Below, piece after piece: positions 21,861 through 33,152 of a stretch of DNA of 64,000 nt. The position numbers and the translations under genes are program-made. Position 1 is the first letter of the stretch; each line of letters opens with the position of its first letter. The DNA is from Eucommia ulmoides (taxonomy: Eukaryota > Streptophyta > Magnoliopsida > Garryales > Eucommiaceae): assembly GCA_016647705.1 (NCBI GenBank), contig CM028326.1, positions 22,335,901 through 22,399,900 of the forward strand, read 5' to 3'. The notes under the pieces were generated by a model. It was given only the letters and a program-made list of their open reading frames with translations, ran no database searches and had not been told where the DNA came from.

Positions 21861-22963
21861 ATGACTTTAACGAATATAGTAGCAGATCTTGATAAAGTTG
21901 AGAAATTAGATAAGAATAACTACGATATTTGGCATCGTAAGATCCAGTATCTCCTAAATGAGTGAGAGGTTCTAGAAACACTGACACATAGCATGTAATC
22001 ACCTCCCGAAGGTAATTCTACCTAACACCGGCGTGAGATAGAAACCTATCAAAATTAGGTCAAGAAAGATCGTAGTGTAATATTCACTATATTAAGTTAT
22101 ATGCACGATGATTTAATTGGTGATTATGAAGGTTATGCCACCACACTAGAGATGTGGAATGCCTTGAAGTTGGCATTTGTCGGTACATCAGCAACTAGGT
22201 TGCGAGCCTTGATACTTAATTTGAAACTTATAAGATGTCTCCCAAAACAAAGATGGTTGAGCATCTTCGAAAAATGTCGGCTATGATACACGACCTAAAG
22301 GCAGCTGGTAACAACTTATCTAATAAGCAACAGATCCTAGTTGTACTTCACTTCTTGCCTGATTCTTGGGAGCAAATGAAGCTCACAATGACGCACAATG
22401 AAAATATCAAAACTTTTACCCAATTACAGCGTCATTTGGAATTTGAGGCACAAGGTAATACTTTTATGTTTGTCGTTGAGTCTAGCCATCTCCAAACATT
22501 TGGATCTAAGCGAAAGTGGCAGGACAAAGCACAATAAGAAAGAATAGGAGAATCTGCTTATAAAAAGAGAAAGGGCAAAAAGTATCAAAAAGGCAAGCGT
22601 GGAGGAAATAAGGACAAGTTTAAGTTGAAGTGTTACAACTGTGATAAACTTGGTTATTTCGCTCGTGAATGCACTGAGTCGAAGAAGGTACAAACCAACT
22701 TTATCTTTCAAAATGACGCCTATATGTGCAGTCATGTCTTGGTTGCTCATTCATTTCCTGATTGGCTTGTAGATACTGGAACAACAAGACATATCGCAAA
22801 AGATCGAGTAATTAAGTATCGTAGCATTCCAATTGGAAGTCAACATATTTACATGGGGAATAGCACTAGTGAAGATGTGATAGGAATTGGAACCTATCAA
22901 TTAAAGATGCCTTCTAAACGCACCGTGGTTCTCTATAATGTTCTCTATGCTCCCAGAGTTTGA
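21861..22963 (+). pseudogene. Copia gag and protease remnant
   Basis: Gag starts at the ATG at 21861 (DKNNYDIWHRKIQYLL), hits stops by 21965, and continues through a frameshift to the frame at 22235-22537 (LRKMSAMIHDLKAAGN, HFLPDSWEQMK). The nucleic-acid-binding CCHC knuckle is at 22631-22672 and reads CYNCDKLGYFAREC, with Tyr in place of the zinc-binding His. Protease follows in the same frame with WLVDTGTTRHIA (active-site DTG at 22772-22780) and LYNVLYAPRV near 22950. One stop (22535-22537) separates gag from the knuckle. Role in life: capsid formation and polyprotein cleavage; here broken. Confidence 0.88.
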
Positions 22964-23159
22964 AGAAACTTGATGTCTGTTGCAGCCATGGCTGGACTAA
23001 GTTTTTTCTTTTAGTTTCATTATAAACTCTGTTCAAGTTTATTTAAACTCTGTGTTTTATGGTAGTGGACACATAGTAGGTGAATTTTATGTACTAGATA
23101 TTGATTATTTTTTATATTTTGATACATATTTAACTTTTAGTAATAATGATTCTATTACA

Positions 23160-23771
23160 TCTACATCTGTTACATGACATGCAAGACTTGGTCATATTGG
23201 GCAAGAAAGAATGACAAGATTAGCTCGAGAATGACTTTTAGGTCCACTCTCTAGAGTTAACTTACCTATTTGTTAATCTTGTTTGGCTGGAAAGGCCACA
23301 AGAAAGCCTTTTGGTAAGGCTAGAAGGGTTACATCTCCCTTAGAGTTAGTCCGTTCTGACATTTGTGGACCTATGAATGTTAGGGCACGACATAGTCCTA
23401 ATTATTTTATCATATTCATCGATGATTACTCATGTTTTGGTTATGTTTATCTCATTTCTCACAAATCAAAGGCCTTGGATTGCTTCCAAAGATTTGTTCA
23501 ATTAGCTGAGAATCAAAGAGGTAAAAATCTTAAGATTTTACATACTGACCAAGGACATGAGTATTTGTCTGAACAATTCAAGGGCTTATGTGATAATAGA
23601 AGCATAATTAGACAATTGATGCATAATTAGACAATTGACGATTCCCAGTACTCCACAACAAAATGGAGTAACTGAGCGTAAGAATCAAACTTTATTGGAT
23701 ATGGTTAGGTCAATCATGGCACATGAGAATCTACCAATCAATTTCTAAGGAGATGCTTTATTGACAACAAC
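23160..23771 (+). pseudogene. Copia integrase remnant, first part
   Basis: The zinc-binding start has WHARLGHIGQERMTRL near 23180. The core follows in the 23283-23630 frame with SDICGPMNV and HTDQGHEYLSEQF (first two catalytic Asp). A shifted frame then carries STPQQNGVTERKNQTLLDM (catalytic Glu). The frame break between second and third catalytic residue is explained by a 19-bp tandem duplication at 23602-23639. The gene is cut at 23771 by a solo LTR and resumes at 25161. Confidence 0.88.
23602..23639 (+). repeat. 19-bp tandem duplication in integrase
   Basis: Units 23602-23620 and 23621-23639, both starting gcataattagacaattga, differ only in the last base. Length 19 is not a multiple of three and shifts the integrase frame. 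Confidence 0.93.
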
Positions 23772-25160
23772 TGATAAGTGTAATTTACCTATCTATTTCC
23801 AAATCGAACTTGTTAGTTTTCGAGTGTTATTATAGTATTTTAATATGTTTTAATATGTTTTTATTCTTTTTGGTATCAATAAGGTGTGTGGGGTGAAAGG
23901 GGATGAAAGCGGATAAAAAACGATCAAATCGGATCAAGAACGGTGGGAAAACAAGCATAATGGCAAAATTCAGAACTGCAGCCCACCGTCGCGGCAGTCA
24001 AAATGCAGAGAAGGGTCATTCTTGTTGAAAATCCACTGCCGCAGCGCTGAAACTATAGAAAGGCCTTTACGCCTACCGCTTCCTCCACCGTTGTGACGAA
24101 AACACTGCCGACATGCCCATCGCCGCGGCGGTCACTCTACATCAGATTTAGGATATTTTTTTAGATATTTTTTTGCTCCCTATTTTTTCTCCTCTCATCT
24201 TCATTCGGCCATAGCTCTCCTTAGACATCAGAGAGCTCATTTAGGGTTCCTAATATTTTAAGAGTATTTTGGGGAGTGTTCAACCAATTCTGAAGGAGAA
24301 GAATATGTTGCGAAGAAGGAGAAGCGATCCCAAAGCATTTTTAGCAGCAAATCTTCGGACTACGGCTAAGTTTCTTTCGTTTCTTCTTTATTTTCTTAAC
24401 TTTGGTAGATTGTTGAGCACGTTTAGCTCATTTTTCATTGTATAAACGATTATGGCCAAGAGCTAAACAGATTTTGTCTAGGGATTAATAATATTTATGA
24501 AAATGTAGTTTGTTTGAGTTGTATTTCATTAATGATTGTTCTTCACTATTTTGATTGTGTTTATCGGTTTGTCATGATTATATGCTTGTATAGATATAAT
24601 GAGAAATTAGGGTTTGACACTCAGGAGAGGTAACCCCGAATTCGGACAAGGTTAAATACAACGCGATGATCCAATAACCCGGGATGGAGTTGGAAAGTGT
24701 GCAATCAATAACGTTGGGGCAAGACTCATGTGACGTAGTGTCGTTAAGACGTTGAGGGGGACTTCTTCATTGACGCGAAGTCCTACATTCACTCGTCTTA
24801 CACTCGGGTGAGGTGGCCAATGAGTGTATGATACAGAGATTGTCGGATAGGTCAAACGCTGTTATTGTAAACTAAACGAGACCGAACACGTTTTTGTAAA
24901 CAAATTTAATCCCTAGGCAATCTTTTTCCTAAACATCTCAATATAATATTAGTATAATTAGATTAATTAATTTTGTATTAGTATTAATTAATTATAAACA
25001 CATTTTTACCTCCTAGATAAAATTAGGTTATGATAATCGCGGTATCAATAATAATCTCAACCAATCTATGCGGACACGATACCCCTACTCTCCCCATCTA
25101 TACTAAAATTTGACCCGAACACTTGCGGTGAAAGTAGCGTGCATTAATTATGCGCCACCA
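23772..25160 (+). mobile_element. Athila-like solo LTR (copy C)
   Basis: 1389 bp, TGATAAGTGTAATTTACC...GCGCCACCA. Flanks acaac (23767-23771) and aaaac (25161-25165) form a TSD with one change, and the copia integrase frame resumes right after. It is the + strand counterpart of the solo LTRs at 1275-2932 and 2976-4362. The inverted-repeat cluster lies at about 23975-24130. Confidence 0.9.
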
Positions 25161-25736
25161 AAAACCTATATCCTTAATAGAGTGTCTTTCAAGCTAGTAC
25201 CATCTACACCATATGAGTTATGAACTAGTTTCAAACTAAAATTAGAACACTTGCGACCATGGGGATCTGTAGGTTATGTTCGTGTTACATCACATGCACA
25301 TGGAAAATTGGGCCCTAGAGCTCAAAAGTGCACATTTATTCGATATCTTGATCACTCCAAATGATATGTGATGTTACATGAACGTTCTGATGGTGTACTG
25401 ACTGAAATTGAGTCACGCGATGTCGAATTTATGGAAAATGAATTTCCAAGCAGAGGTGAACGAAGAAGTGGTAAAGAACTTTATGAGCTGAATGAGTCAA
25501 ATGATAACTATACACCATTACTCGGCGAGGGTAGAGAAATTAATCTTCATCCTTCTACAAGTACACCAATGATCGCCGAGGATAGTGGAAGAGATTTAGA
25601 GAATAGTGGGAGTATACCACAAAATAATTCTCAAACTCTTCAGCTGCGTAGAAGTCAACGTGGAAATATTCCTCGATGTCTATTTGGGATTGATAAGGAA
25701 TTTTTCATGTGTTCTTCACTAGAGAAAGACGAGACG
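25161..25736 (+). pseudogene. Copia integrase C-terminus and integrase-RT linker
   Basis: Opens with YILNRV and STPYEL (integrase C-terminal block), then the GKLGPRAQKCTFI region near 25300-25340. The acidic linker is open from 25368 (STSTPMIAEDSGRDLE) and ends with LRRSQRGNIPRCL, the usual block just before copia RT. The stop at 25737-25739 belongs to the next inserted LTR. The RT resumes at 38079. Confidence 0.85.
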
Positions 25737-26335
25737 TGACGTGACGTCACCGTGGGGCCGACGTGACGTCGACACGATCTCATCTTAACGTCAAACCCAC
25801 TAGTAAATGACAAAGTGCATACAAAAATATACAACCACAAATTCTGACCATATACAACATCTCTAACTGAGGACACACTCGGCCCTGAATTATAATAACA
25901 ACAAAAGTATAACAACAATGAAGCTCTCACAGGTTCGCCTCAGACAGCTCCTCCCAAAATATTTCCATACTATACCATCGTCAGACTCTACCTAGTGCCA
26001 GTAGGGGACAGACTCCTAGCTGTTGTACCTGCGAGTGTACTGCCATCTTAGTAAAATATTTTTAAAATACTAATACATTCTAAATATTACCACAATTAAA
26101 TATGGATCAAGCATAAGTATATAACCGGTGAAAATAAAGCGATATAGATAAGTTCCATCCAAATCCATCTAGTATAAAATCATACCAATCACCATAATAA
26201 ATAATAAATCACCTAATATAAGTAAAACACCATATCTCAAATACACATCTCAAACCACCATTCCACCACAACATACACTGGCTAGCCATAATGATCGTTT
26301 TAACCTCACGATCGGGAGTTGCAACTGTCACAACC
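25737..26335 (-). mobile_element. Outer chromovirus-like LTR, right half in element sense (split)
   Basis: Together with 35814-38078 this is one ~2.9-kb LTR on the - strand, interrupted by a younger relative at a gcaac target site. The shared landmark 'gtgccagtaggggac' and the following 'tgtacctgcgagtgtactgcc' align it with the nested element's LTRs. The left limit is placed at TGACGTGACG by codon register of the copia gene; no TSD is found for the outer LTR. Confidence 0.65.
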
Positions 26336-28957
26336 CGTCCCGGACTCCCATCATCCCGAGGCGGGCATGACTACAGCATGACATCACCAAAACCCAAATT
26401 TTCTAATAATAATTATGACAATATACATACACTGTATAATACAAACACTTATTATGGGGGTGCACCCGGCCCGAAGTTTTTTTTTTTCTAACTAAAAGTA
26501 TTTATCCCTGAACCCTCTTAGATTCGCCTCTGACAGTTTCTCTTAATCATCCACAAGACCCCATCACATAGCTCTACCCAGTGCCAGTAGGGGACCGACT
26601 CCTAGCCGTTGTACCTGCGAGTGTACTGCCTTCTTAGTAAAATATTTTCGAAAATATTAATACTTTCTAAATATTTCCACAATCTAGTATGGATCAAGCA
26701 TAAGTATATAAGTACTGACAATAAAGCAATATAGATAAGTTCCATCTAGTATAAAATCCTACCAATCATCATAATAAATAATATCAAATCAACCAATATA
26801 TGTGAAACACCACATCCTAAGCACCAATCTCAAACACACACTTCCAACACACATACACTGGCCAGTCCTAGTGATCGTTTTAACCTCACGATCGGGAGTT
26901 GCAACGGTACCGTAACATTCATAGGAATGCCTTCCTATGAAATATCCACACCCCTTTTTGGGGAGAAATATAATCCACACCCCTTACGGGGAGAACAACC
27001 ATGGCATCGTCAAAAACAAATACAGCCTCCTCGAAACACAATTCAATAGATATCATCTACTCAACATTGTCAAATCACCACACCTACCACATTTCTACAA
27101 ATCCTGCTTTTAAATTCAAAAAATCATATTTCGTACCTTCTTTCAAAGAAACGTCCGATTTTATCAAAACCATTTTCCATCCTTTATTTTTCAGAAAATC
27201 AGGCATCTTTAGAAAGATAGATATTTCTTATTCTCTTTTTAAAACCACCGTCTAATTTCACCAACTCTAGCGGAAATTCATTTTCGGTTCTTTTTTTTGA
27301 AATCCATCGAAGCCCAGTTTACCACTTTATTCAAATCGTGCTTGATCCATATCATTTATAGTTTAAATATTCACATATTTCATCATATATATTCGTAGAA
27401 AAATAGTTTGGCAAGAAGACAGTACACTCACCTCAATATCCGTTTGCAAAATTGACACTGACCGCACTTTATCTGGACGCCAGCGCCTGGGAACCTAATA
27501 GTGGCAGATTCTAAATTAATATCTTATCGGAAACATCCTAATCATGCAATGCGGACCCTATATTCCGAATCGTTACTAATTTTATGTACTACACACTTAA
27601 AATTAATTAATCGTCACGAAATTATTATGATTTTAGGATTTGTAACACTAAATAAAATTTAATTTAACGAAAATTAATAATCAATTGGAGTTTCACCTGT
27701 TTTCGAAACGTTTGGCGACCATGAGATGAGTTTTGGATTCTTCTGGGGTGGTTTCTGCAATTCCCCCTTTTTTTTTTCTTTTTTTTTTTCTTTTCTTCGT
27801 CTTCGTTTCTGCGTCCGGTCCTTCGTTTCTGCGTCTGGTCCGATCCTCCTTCAGCCGCCGACAAAGAACTCCGATCACGTCTCCCTCCTTTACCCCTCTT
27901 CCGGCCGGTCGAACGACCCTACACCTACACTACGGTGAACGAGATACCGCCAGAAAGTTCCGACAACACATACCCACAACGGAGCCGAGCCGACGACGCT
28001 GAACGAACCACACTCCTGCCGTCACCAGTCCGAACGCACACCCATATCACAACGATCCACAACCTCTACCCACACAGCCGACCAACCACCCGGAGCCGAT
28101 CACCCATCGACGGACAGCCCACACCGCCGGACTGAACTCCTTTCTCTCTCCTCTGTTTCTTCTTTTTTTTTTCCCCCTTTTTTTTTTTTATTCCTGGTTC
28201 AGCCGACCGCCAGAGACTTCTCTCTCTCTCTATTTCTCTCCACCAACCTTCATCATGGATAACAACGCACACAAACTTAGTTGACGACGTGCCGAACCCA
28301 TTACCGAACATTTACCGGACGACCAGCGATGATCACCACCACCTATGCCGAACCACCCCTTTCCGTCGACCGCCGCATGCCCCTGCACGCCCACAACCCT
28401 GTAACCGAACACCCTGCCTTGCCGGCGATTACTTTTCAAGCCCCAAACCCCGGCCGACTCTCTCTCTCTCTCTCTAGATTTTGGATTTTCAGATTTTCGG
28501 ATTTTTTTGATCGTGGGATTCTGTTTTTTTTTCTCATCACCGGTGCATAAAATTAGTGGATTCGAGTTTCCTAAGCGTGCCACGTCGTTCCTTTTATTTG
28601 CTTCCTTGCCGGCCAAGTGTTCCGTCCATCCGTCGGCGTGTGGGTGTTGTATAATTGATAAAAAAAAACATTTGCCATTAATTACTCTTTCCTCCCCCCA
28701 ATTTCATTTAAACCTTGATTTTAATCCTTTTCAACTTTTAAAAGTTCCTAAGATTTTTAATTTCACCCCCTGAAGGTTTCATTTAAATATTAAATGTCAA
28801 TTTACCTCCCTAAATTAGGATTTACTATTTCTATATTTTCAATTTGGCCCCTAGACTTTTTATTTGAATTTTTAATGGTCCTAGTTTCACCCCGAATTTT
28901 CACCATTACTTTAAAATACCACTGAAATGAAGTACCTGCTACGATTGAGGTCTTACA
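26336..28957 (-). repeat. 3' LTR of the LARD-type element
   Basis: 2622 bp. Contains 'ccccttacgggg'-type short inverted repeats (26940-26995), poly-pyrimidine runs and CT microsatellites; the many small open frames at 27664-28616 are low-complexity artefacts that recur in the other LTR. Confidence 0.88.
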
Positions 28958-28975
28958 ACTCTTCCCTCCTAAAAG
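28958..28975 (-). promoter_or_regulatory. Polypurine tract of the LARD-type element
   Basis: On the - strand cttttaggagggaagagt directly precedes the LTR start, preceded by 'aaatttcgggacgaaattt', the usual run-up to the PPT in Del/Tekay-like chromoviruses. Confidence 0.8.
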
Positions 28976-28999
28976 AAATTTCGTCCCGAAATTTTACTA

Positions 29000-29340
29000 C
29001 CTTAGTTGATTAAATGCGGGTATCTGTTCCTCATCTCCTCTTCTCGTTCTTATGTCGCATCTTCCACTGCATGATTGCGCTATAACACCTTGACTAACAT
29101 AATCGTGTTCATTCACACACCTGATCAATTCATTAGAAGAGTATAGCACATATTTCCAGAATATCGATTCATTGAGGTTGTCGTGTGGTTGAGGTAATTC
29201 TGGCAGTAACATAAGTTCATACGCTGTCGTGCCCACCTGATCTAAAATTCTATATGGTCCGATGTACCTTGGACCTAACTTCCCTTTCTTCCTGCACTTC
29301 GTTAATTTTCGCCAAGCTACTAATACGTCAAAGTTGCATC
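29000..29340 (-). pseudogene. Integrase C-terminal remnant
   Basis: On the - strand the frame reads KKGKLGPRYIGPYRIL, then VGTTAYELMLLPELP and FWKYVLYSSNELI. It corresponds to the 'GKLSPRYIGPFEIL..VG.VAYRLALP..L' block at the C-terminal end of Ty3/gypsy integrase, which follows the catalytic core and precedes any chromodomain. No core domain lies upstream; the sequence above 29340 on this strand is non-coding. It is therefore a retained tail of pol, perhaps kept because it overlaps sequence needed near the PPT. Confidence 0.8.
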
Positions 29341-32300
29341 ACAAAGTTATACTTGTCTCCTGTGATTCCAGAACAACTGTTTCCTATAAATAGTCTTAAT
29401 ATCCCAAATAGTCCAAAATTTATAACCAACAACTTTTTGTCAAATCATAACTATCCAACAATCAAAGTGCACTTGGTCGGTTACCCTTAACACGGATAAC
29501 TCTCTGTCCAAAGATCTCATGTTCCTAACTGCTTCCACTGCACTACTCTAATAAAATCAAAACCAATAACAACACTATATGCAGAAAATATTTCGGTATG
29601 GTGAGTCTATTTCACCCCGTCGTAACCGGCACTTATCCCTTTCATCCGACATTTCCTAGTCGCTTGTCGCAATAATGTTTTCCATTCTACATTTAACCTA
29701 ATAATAATTGCCACCAGTCCTATAGGCACAGATAACTCAACATTCATCAACCTCGATACCTATCTCAACCCTTTAATACTTATATCGATATCTTTCCTAA
29801 TACCTAAATATAACCAACTCTCATAACTGCAACTCCAATATATCAAACAAATAACCTATAAAGAATCCCTTCATGCTCCCATATTTTACTAAGTCCCTGA
29901 CATGGTCACGCGTTTCAGGTTCGTTTCCACCAGCCTAACATGCTTCAGCCATATATCCACGTATGTACACAACTCGAAGTACATAGGTGCACCCCAGTCA
30001 CAACGAAATCGATACCTTCCGATAATTATTAGCTACTACTGTAAAATATTATATCATGCATACATATCAGCTCAAAGATATTTTAAATTCTCCTTGTTCC
30101 ATAACATCTCAAAAATTTCTAATTTCCAGTAAAAGAAAGTAGTCACATCGGCTATTCTAAATTCCGCATAAGTTTTGTTTCCCTGTCTCAGTTCAGTTTA
30201 TCAGATCGGAATCCTGTATTCTTTTCATATAACACTTTATGCGATGCCACCATAATTAACGACAAGATAATTATTAGCATAAACAGACTTTATTAATATT
30301 GCACCATCATCTCCCTTGCCAAAAACTGCCACGACCCAATCGCTCAACACATCGTCCCATATCTGAATTGCATTTACAAGGTATCAACTTCCATTTGGGC
30401 AACTAAAGGAGTATGGAAAATTTTAATCGCATGTTCAAATAATCATCAGCTCCTGACACTACAGTTTCCCCTCACGGGTTGTTCATATACTGACGACTTA
30501 TTTTATTTTGATAACAATTATTATTCAGGTCGCCATGCGACGATAACATCTATGATTTCAGAATTTCCGTTCCAAAATTTCGAATAACCAATTAATAAAA
30601 CTCCTAGAATTACCAATCCTTATCCCTTTTGATTTTTATTATTATTATTATTATTATTTTATTTTTTTTTATTTTTTATTTTTTATTTTTTTTTAATATT
30701 TTGTCCCAACTTAATTTTTAATATTTGCATTAAATTGGTACATCACACCATCGAACAATCCTATCAATATATATATATATATTGGACATACGTATCAGGA
30801 TAACACTCCTCGAACTCCTCTCCCTTTCTTTTCTGGTATAGGTCAAGGCTACAATAGCCCGCCTAGAGATTTTGTTACTTCTTGACCTTAACTTGACGAA
30901 CAAATCATCGGATAAAAATGCCGTGATTCCCTATTTCCATTCCCAATCTACTAATCATGCCCATGCCATTACCGTATAGTTAATATTACTGGGGTATTGC
31001 ATATCTTATTCCATGTATTTTTTCCAAGATCTCATCTATAAATTGATATTATCAACTCTATGCATTTTAATTCAAATTTCCCAACTTTATCGTTCTTTCA
31101 GACACGCCGATCAGTTCTATAGTCAATTTTCACTACCTCGCTAAACCTTCTTAACTGGACATCCGACCTTTACATGCCTACAGCCACGATAAAAATCAAT
31201 ACCGAACAGCCTTACCATCTGACCAGCCGCCCACTATACTTACAAGGGCCTTAACTTACCCATGAGTTAATATGAACAATCAACTTACCAATTTTTTTTA
31301 TTTTTTATTTTTTATTTTTTTTTATCCGAAATATTTGCTATAGTCAGCACTGACCATCATCATTCCCTTCTACTCTTATCGTTTCCAATTGGACATCTAA
31401 CTTCTACGCTTCTACCATGCAATCGATAAATATCAACTTCATATTTATAAGGTCAATTAGAGTGGTCATCCAACCAATCGCCTAATAGACTCACAAAGAC
31501 CTCAACTTGACACATACATTAATATAAATAACCTAAATATGCGCAACCGTGCTTTTTCCAATTTTTGACTTAAAGCACAAATTCCGTCATACAGGAGATG
31601 TCACTAAACGTTAGAACGAATACAATCTCTACTAATTCCAACAAGTTTCGAATTCCAGTCACATGTTCTTGGCCTTCCCCATATTCCGTCAATCCACCAC
31701 CTCGACTTCTTTAGGAGGCACTTGAATGCTATGCCTTAAGAGCACTAGTTATATTTACTACACTAGTCACCCCCTTAATAACACATTCGGGAGATGTTCG
31801 GCACGCTCCTCTTTACCTTTGACCGGGTTACCATTTTTACCACGTCATAGTCCTTGACCTCCAACTGATAATATCCTACTCAAAATCTAACATCCTGATC
31901 TTTTGAAGTTGATTAAAATAACCGTCCATTTTAATTGATGAGTTACCAATACTGGATCTTCATAGAGAGAAACACCAGGTCTACATAAATCATTAGTTGA
32001 TATTCTGATTTATTGTAACGACTTCTTCTTCTATTAAAATTTCCTTGAACTGCAAACAAACTTACTCTAATTCCCAATATCAATTTTTTTTTTATTATTA
32101 TTATTATTTTTTTTTTCATACCCCACCAAAATTATTCAAATTCAACTAAATGCAATCAATCATCGACTTAAATTAATCCACTCAATTTTTCCTATACCAT
32201 AGCAATCGCCTTTAAAGTCCCACGATTATAATTTCCAATCTTACTTTCTCACATTCATTAACACAAATATAATTAACCCATCCCACGAACCAAACGTTCC

Positions 32301-33130
32301 CCTCCTTATCCTTATGGAACCTATTTAACAGCAACCCTAATTACTAATTACGCTTACAAGCACCATGTTACTTCGCGAAACTATATAGGAAAAATCCCTA
32401 GCTATTTCAATATCTACTATCAAAACTTGTTTGAACAGCTTCTGCATACTGACTTGTGATACCTTCCTTGACCCTTTGCTAACCTCCTAAACCCATTGTC
32501 AGACTAACTGAGGTACTAGATATGCCTTTCCAACATTACATATTTTTATTTATCCCAAATTTGACTCCGCCCGCAACTCTATATTACTTATCCAAATAAA
32601 TTATATCTACACGCACCTACTATCATCTTAGATCCACAATCCTTGGCTATCTCTTATATATCATTTCCTATTACCTTTCTACATGCCACAACCGTTATTT
32701 CGTCTATTGACCAATCTAAAAAGTGCTTTCAAATTAAATTCTTGTCCAGTAATATTACAATTTCCTTTCAGATTGTCTAGAAAACGATTTTTCCCCCTTT
32801 GAATATTATTTCTTATTACGTGTGTTCTACCATATCATCTAGTATATTGATAACGACGTAATTTGTTGTTTGTCTAACTTAGCCTTTTTATCCCGTGGAA
32901 GACATCTCTCCTAGTAATATCACCACGCGGTCATATCGTTGCCTGTCAAAAGACGACCCCTCACACACCATGCTAATGCATAACTTTATAAAATAAAAAC
33001 CTAATATCCCCATACCAAGCTCACCTATTAATGCCCTATCTTATGTCCCCTACTGACTAGACGACTGGCACGTCTTCCTACCTCATAACCTTCTACTGAT
33101 ACATCTGCTGACCAATCTACAGAACCTATA
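29341..33130 (-). other. Non-coding interior of the LARD-type element
   Basis: About 3.8 kb without ORFs above ~80 codons and without recognisable retroelement domains on either strand. Includes (ATT)n/T-rich runs at 30641-30700, 31290-31322 and 32084-32116, and a short (AT)n at 30767-30781. Confidence 0.7.
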
Positions 33131-33135
33131 ACCTA

Positions 33136-33148
33136 GACTCTGATACCA
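33136..33148 (-). promoter_or_regulatory. Primer-binding site, initiator tRNA-Met
   Basis: The - strand reads tggtatcagagtc, four bases inside the right-hand (5') LTR. It fixes the element's orientation. Confidence 0.9.
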
Positions 33149-33152
33149 AAAT

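Noticed and set aside
27664-28616. Cluster of small ORFs repeated at 34534-35472
   Set aside because: Same low-complexity LTR sequence in both LTRs of one element; Lys-, Arg- and Phe-rich text without domains.
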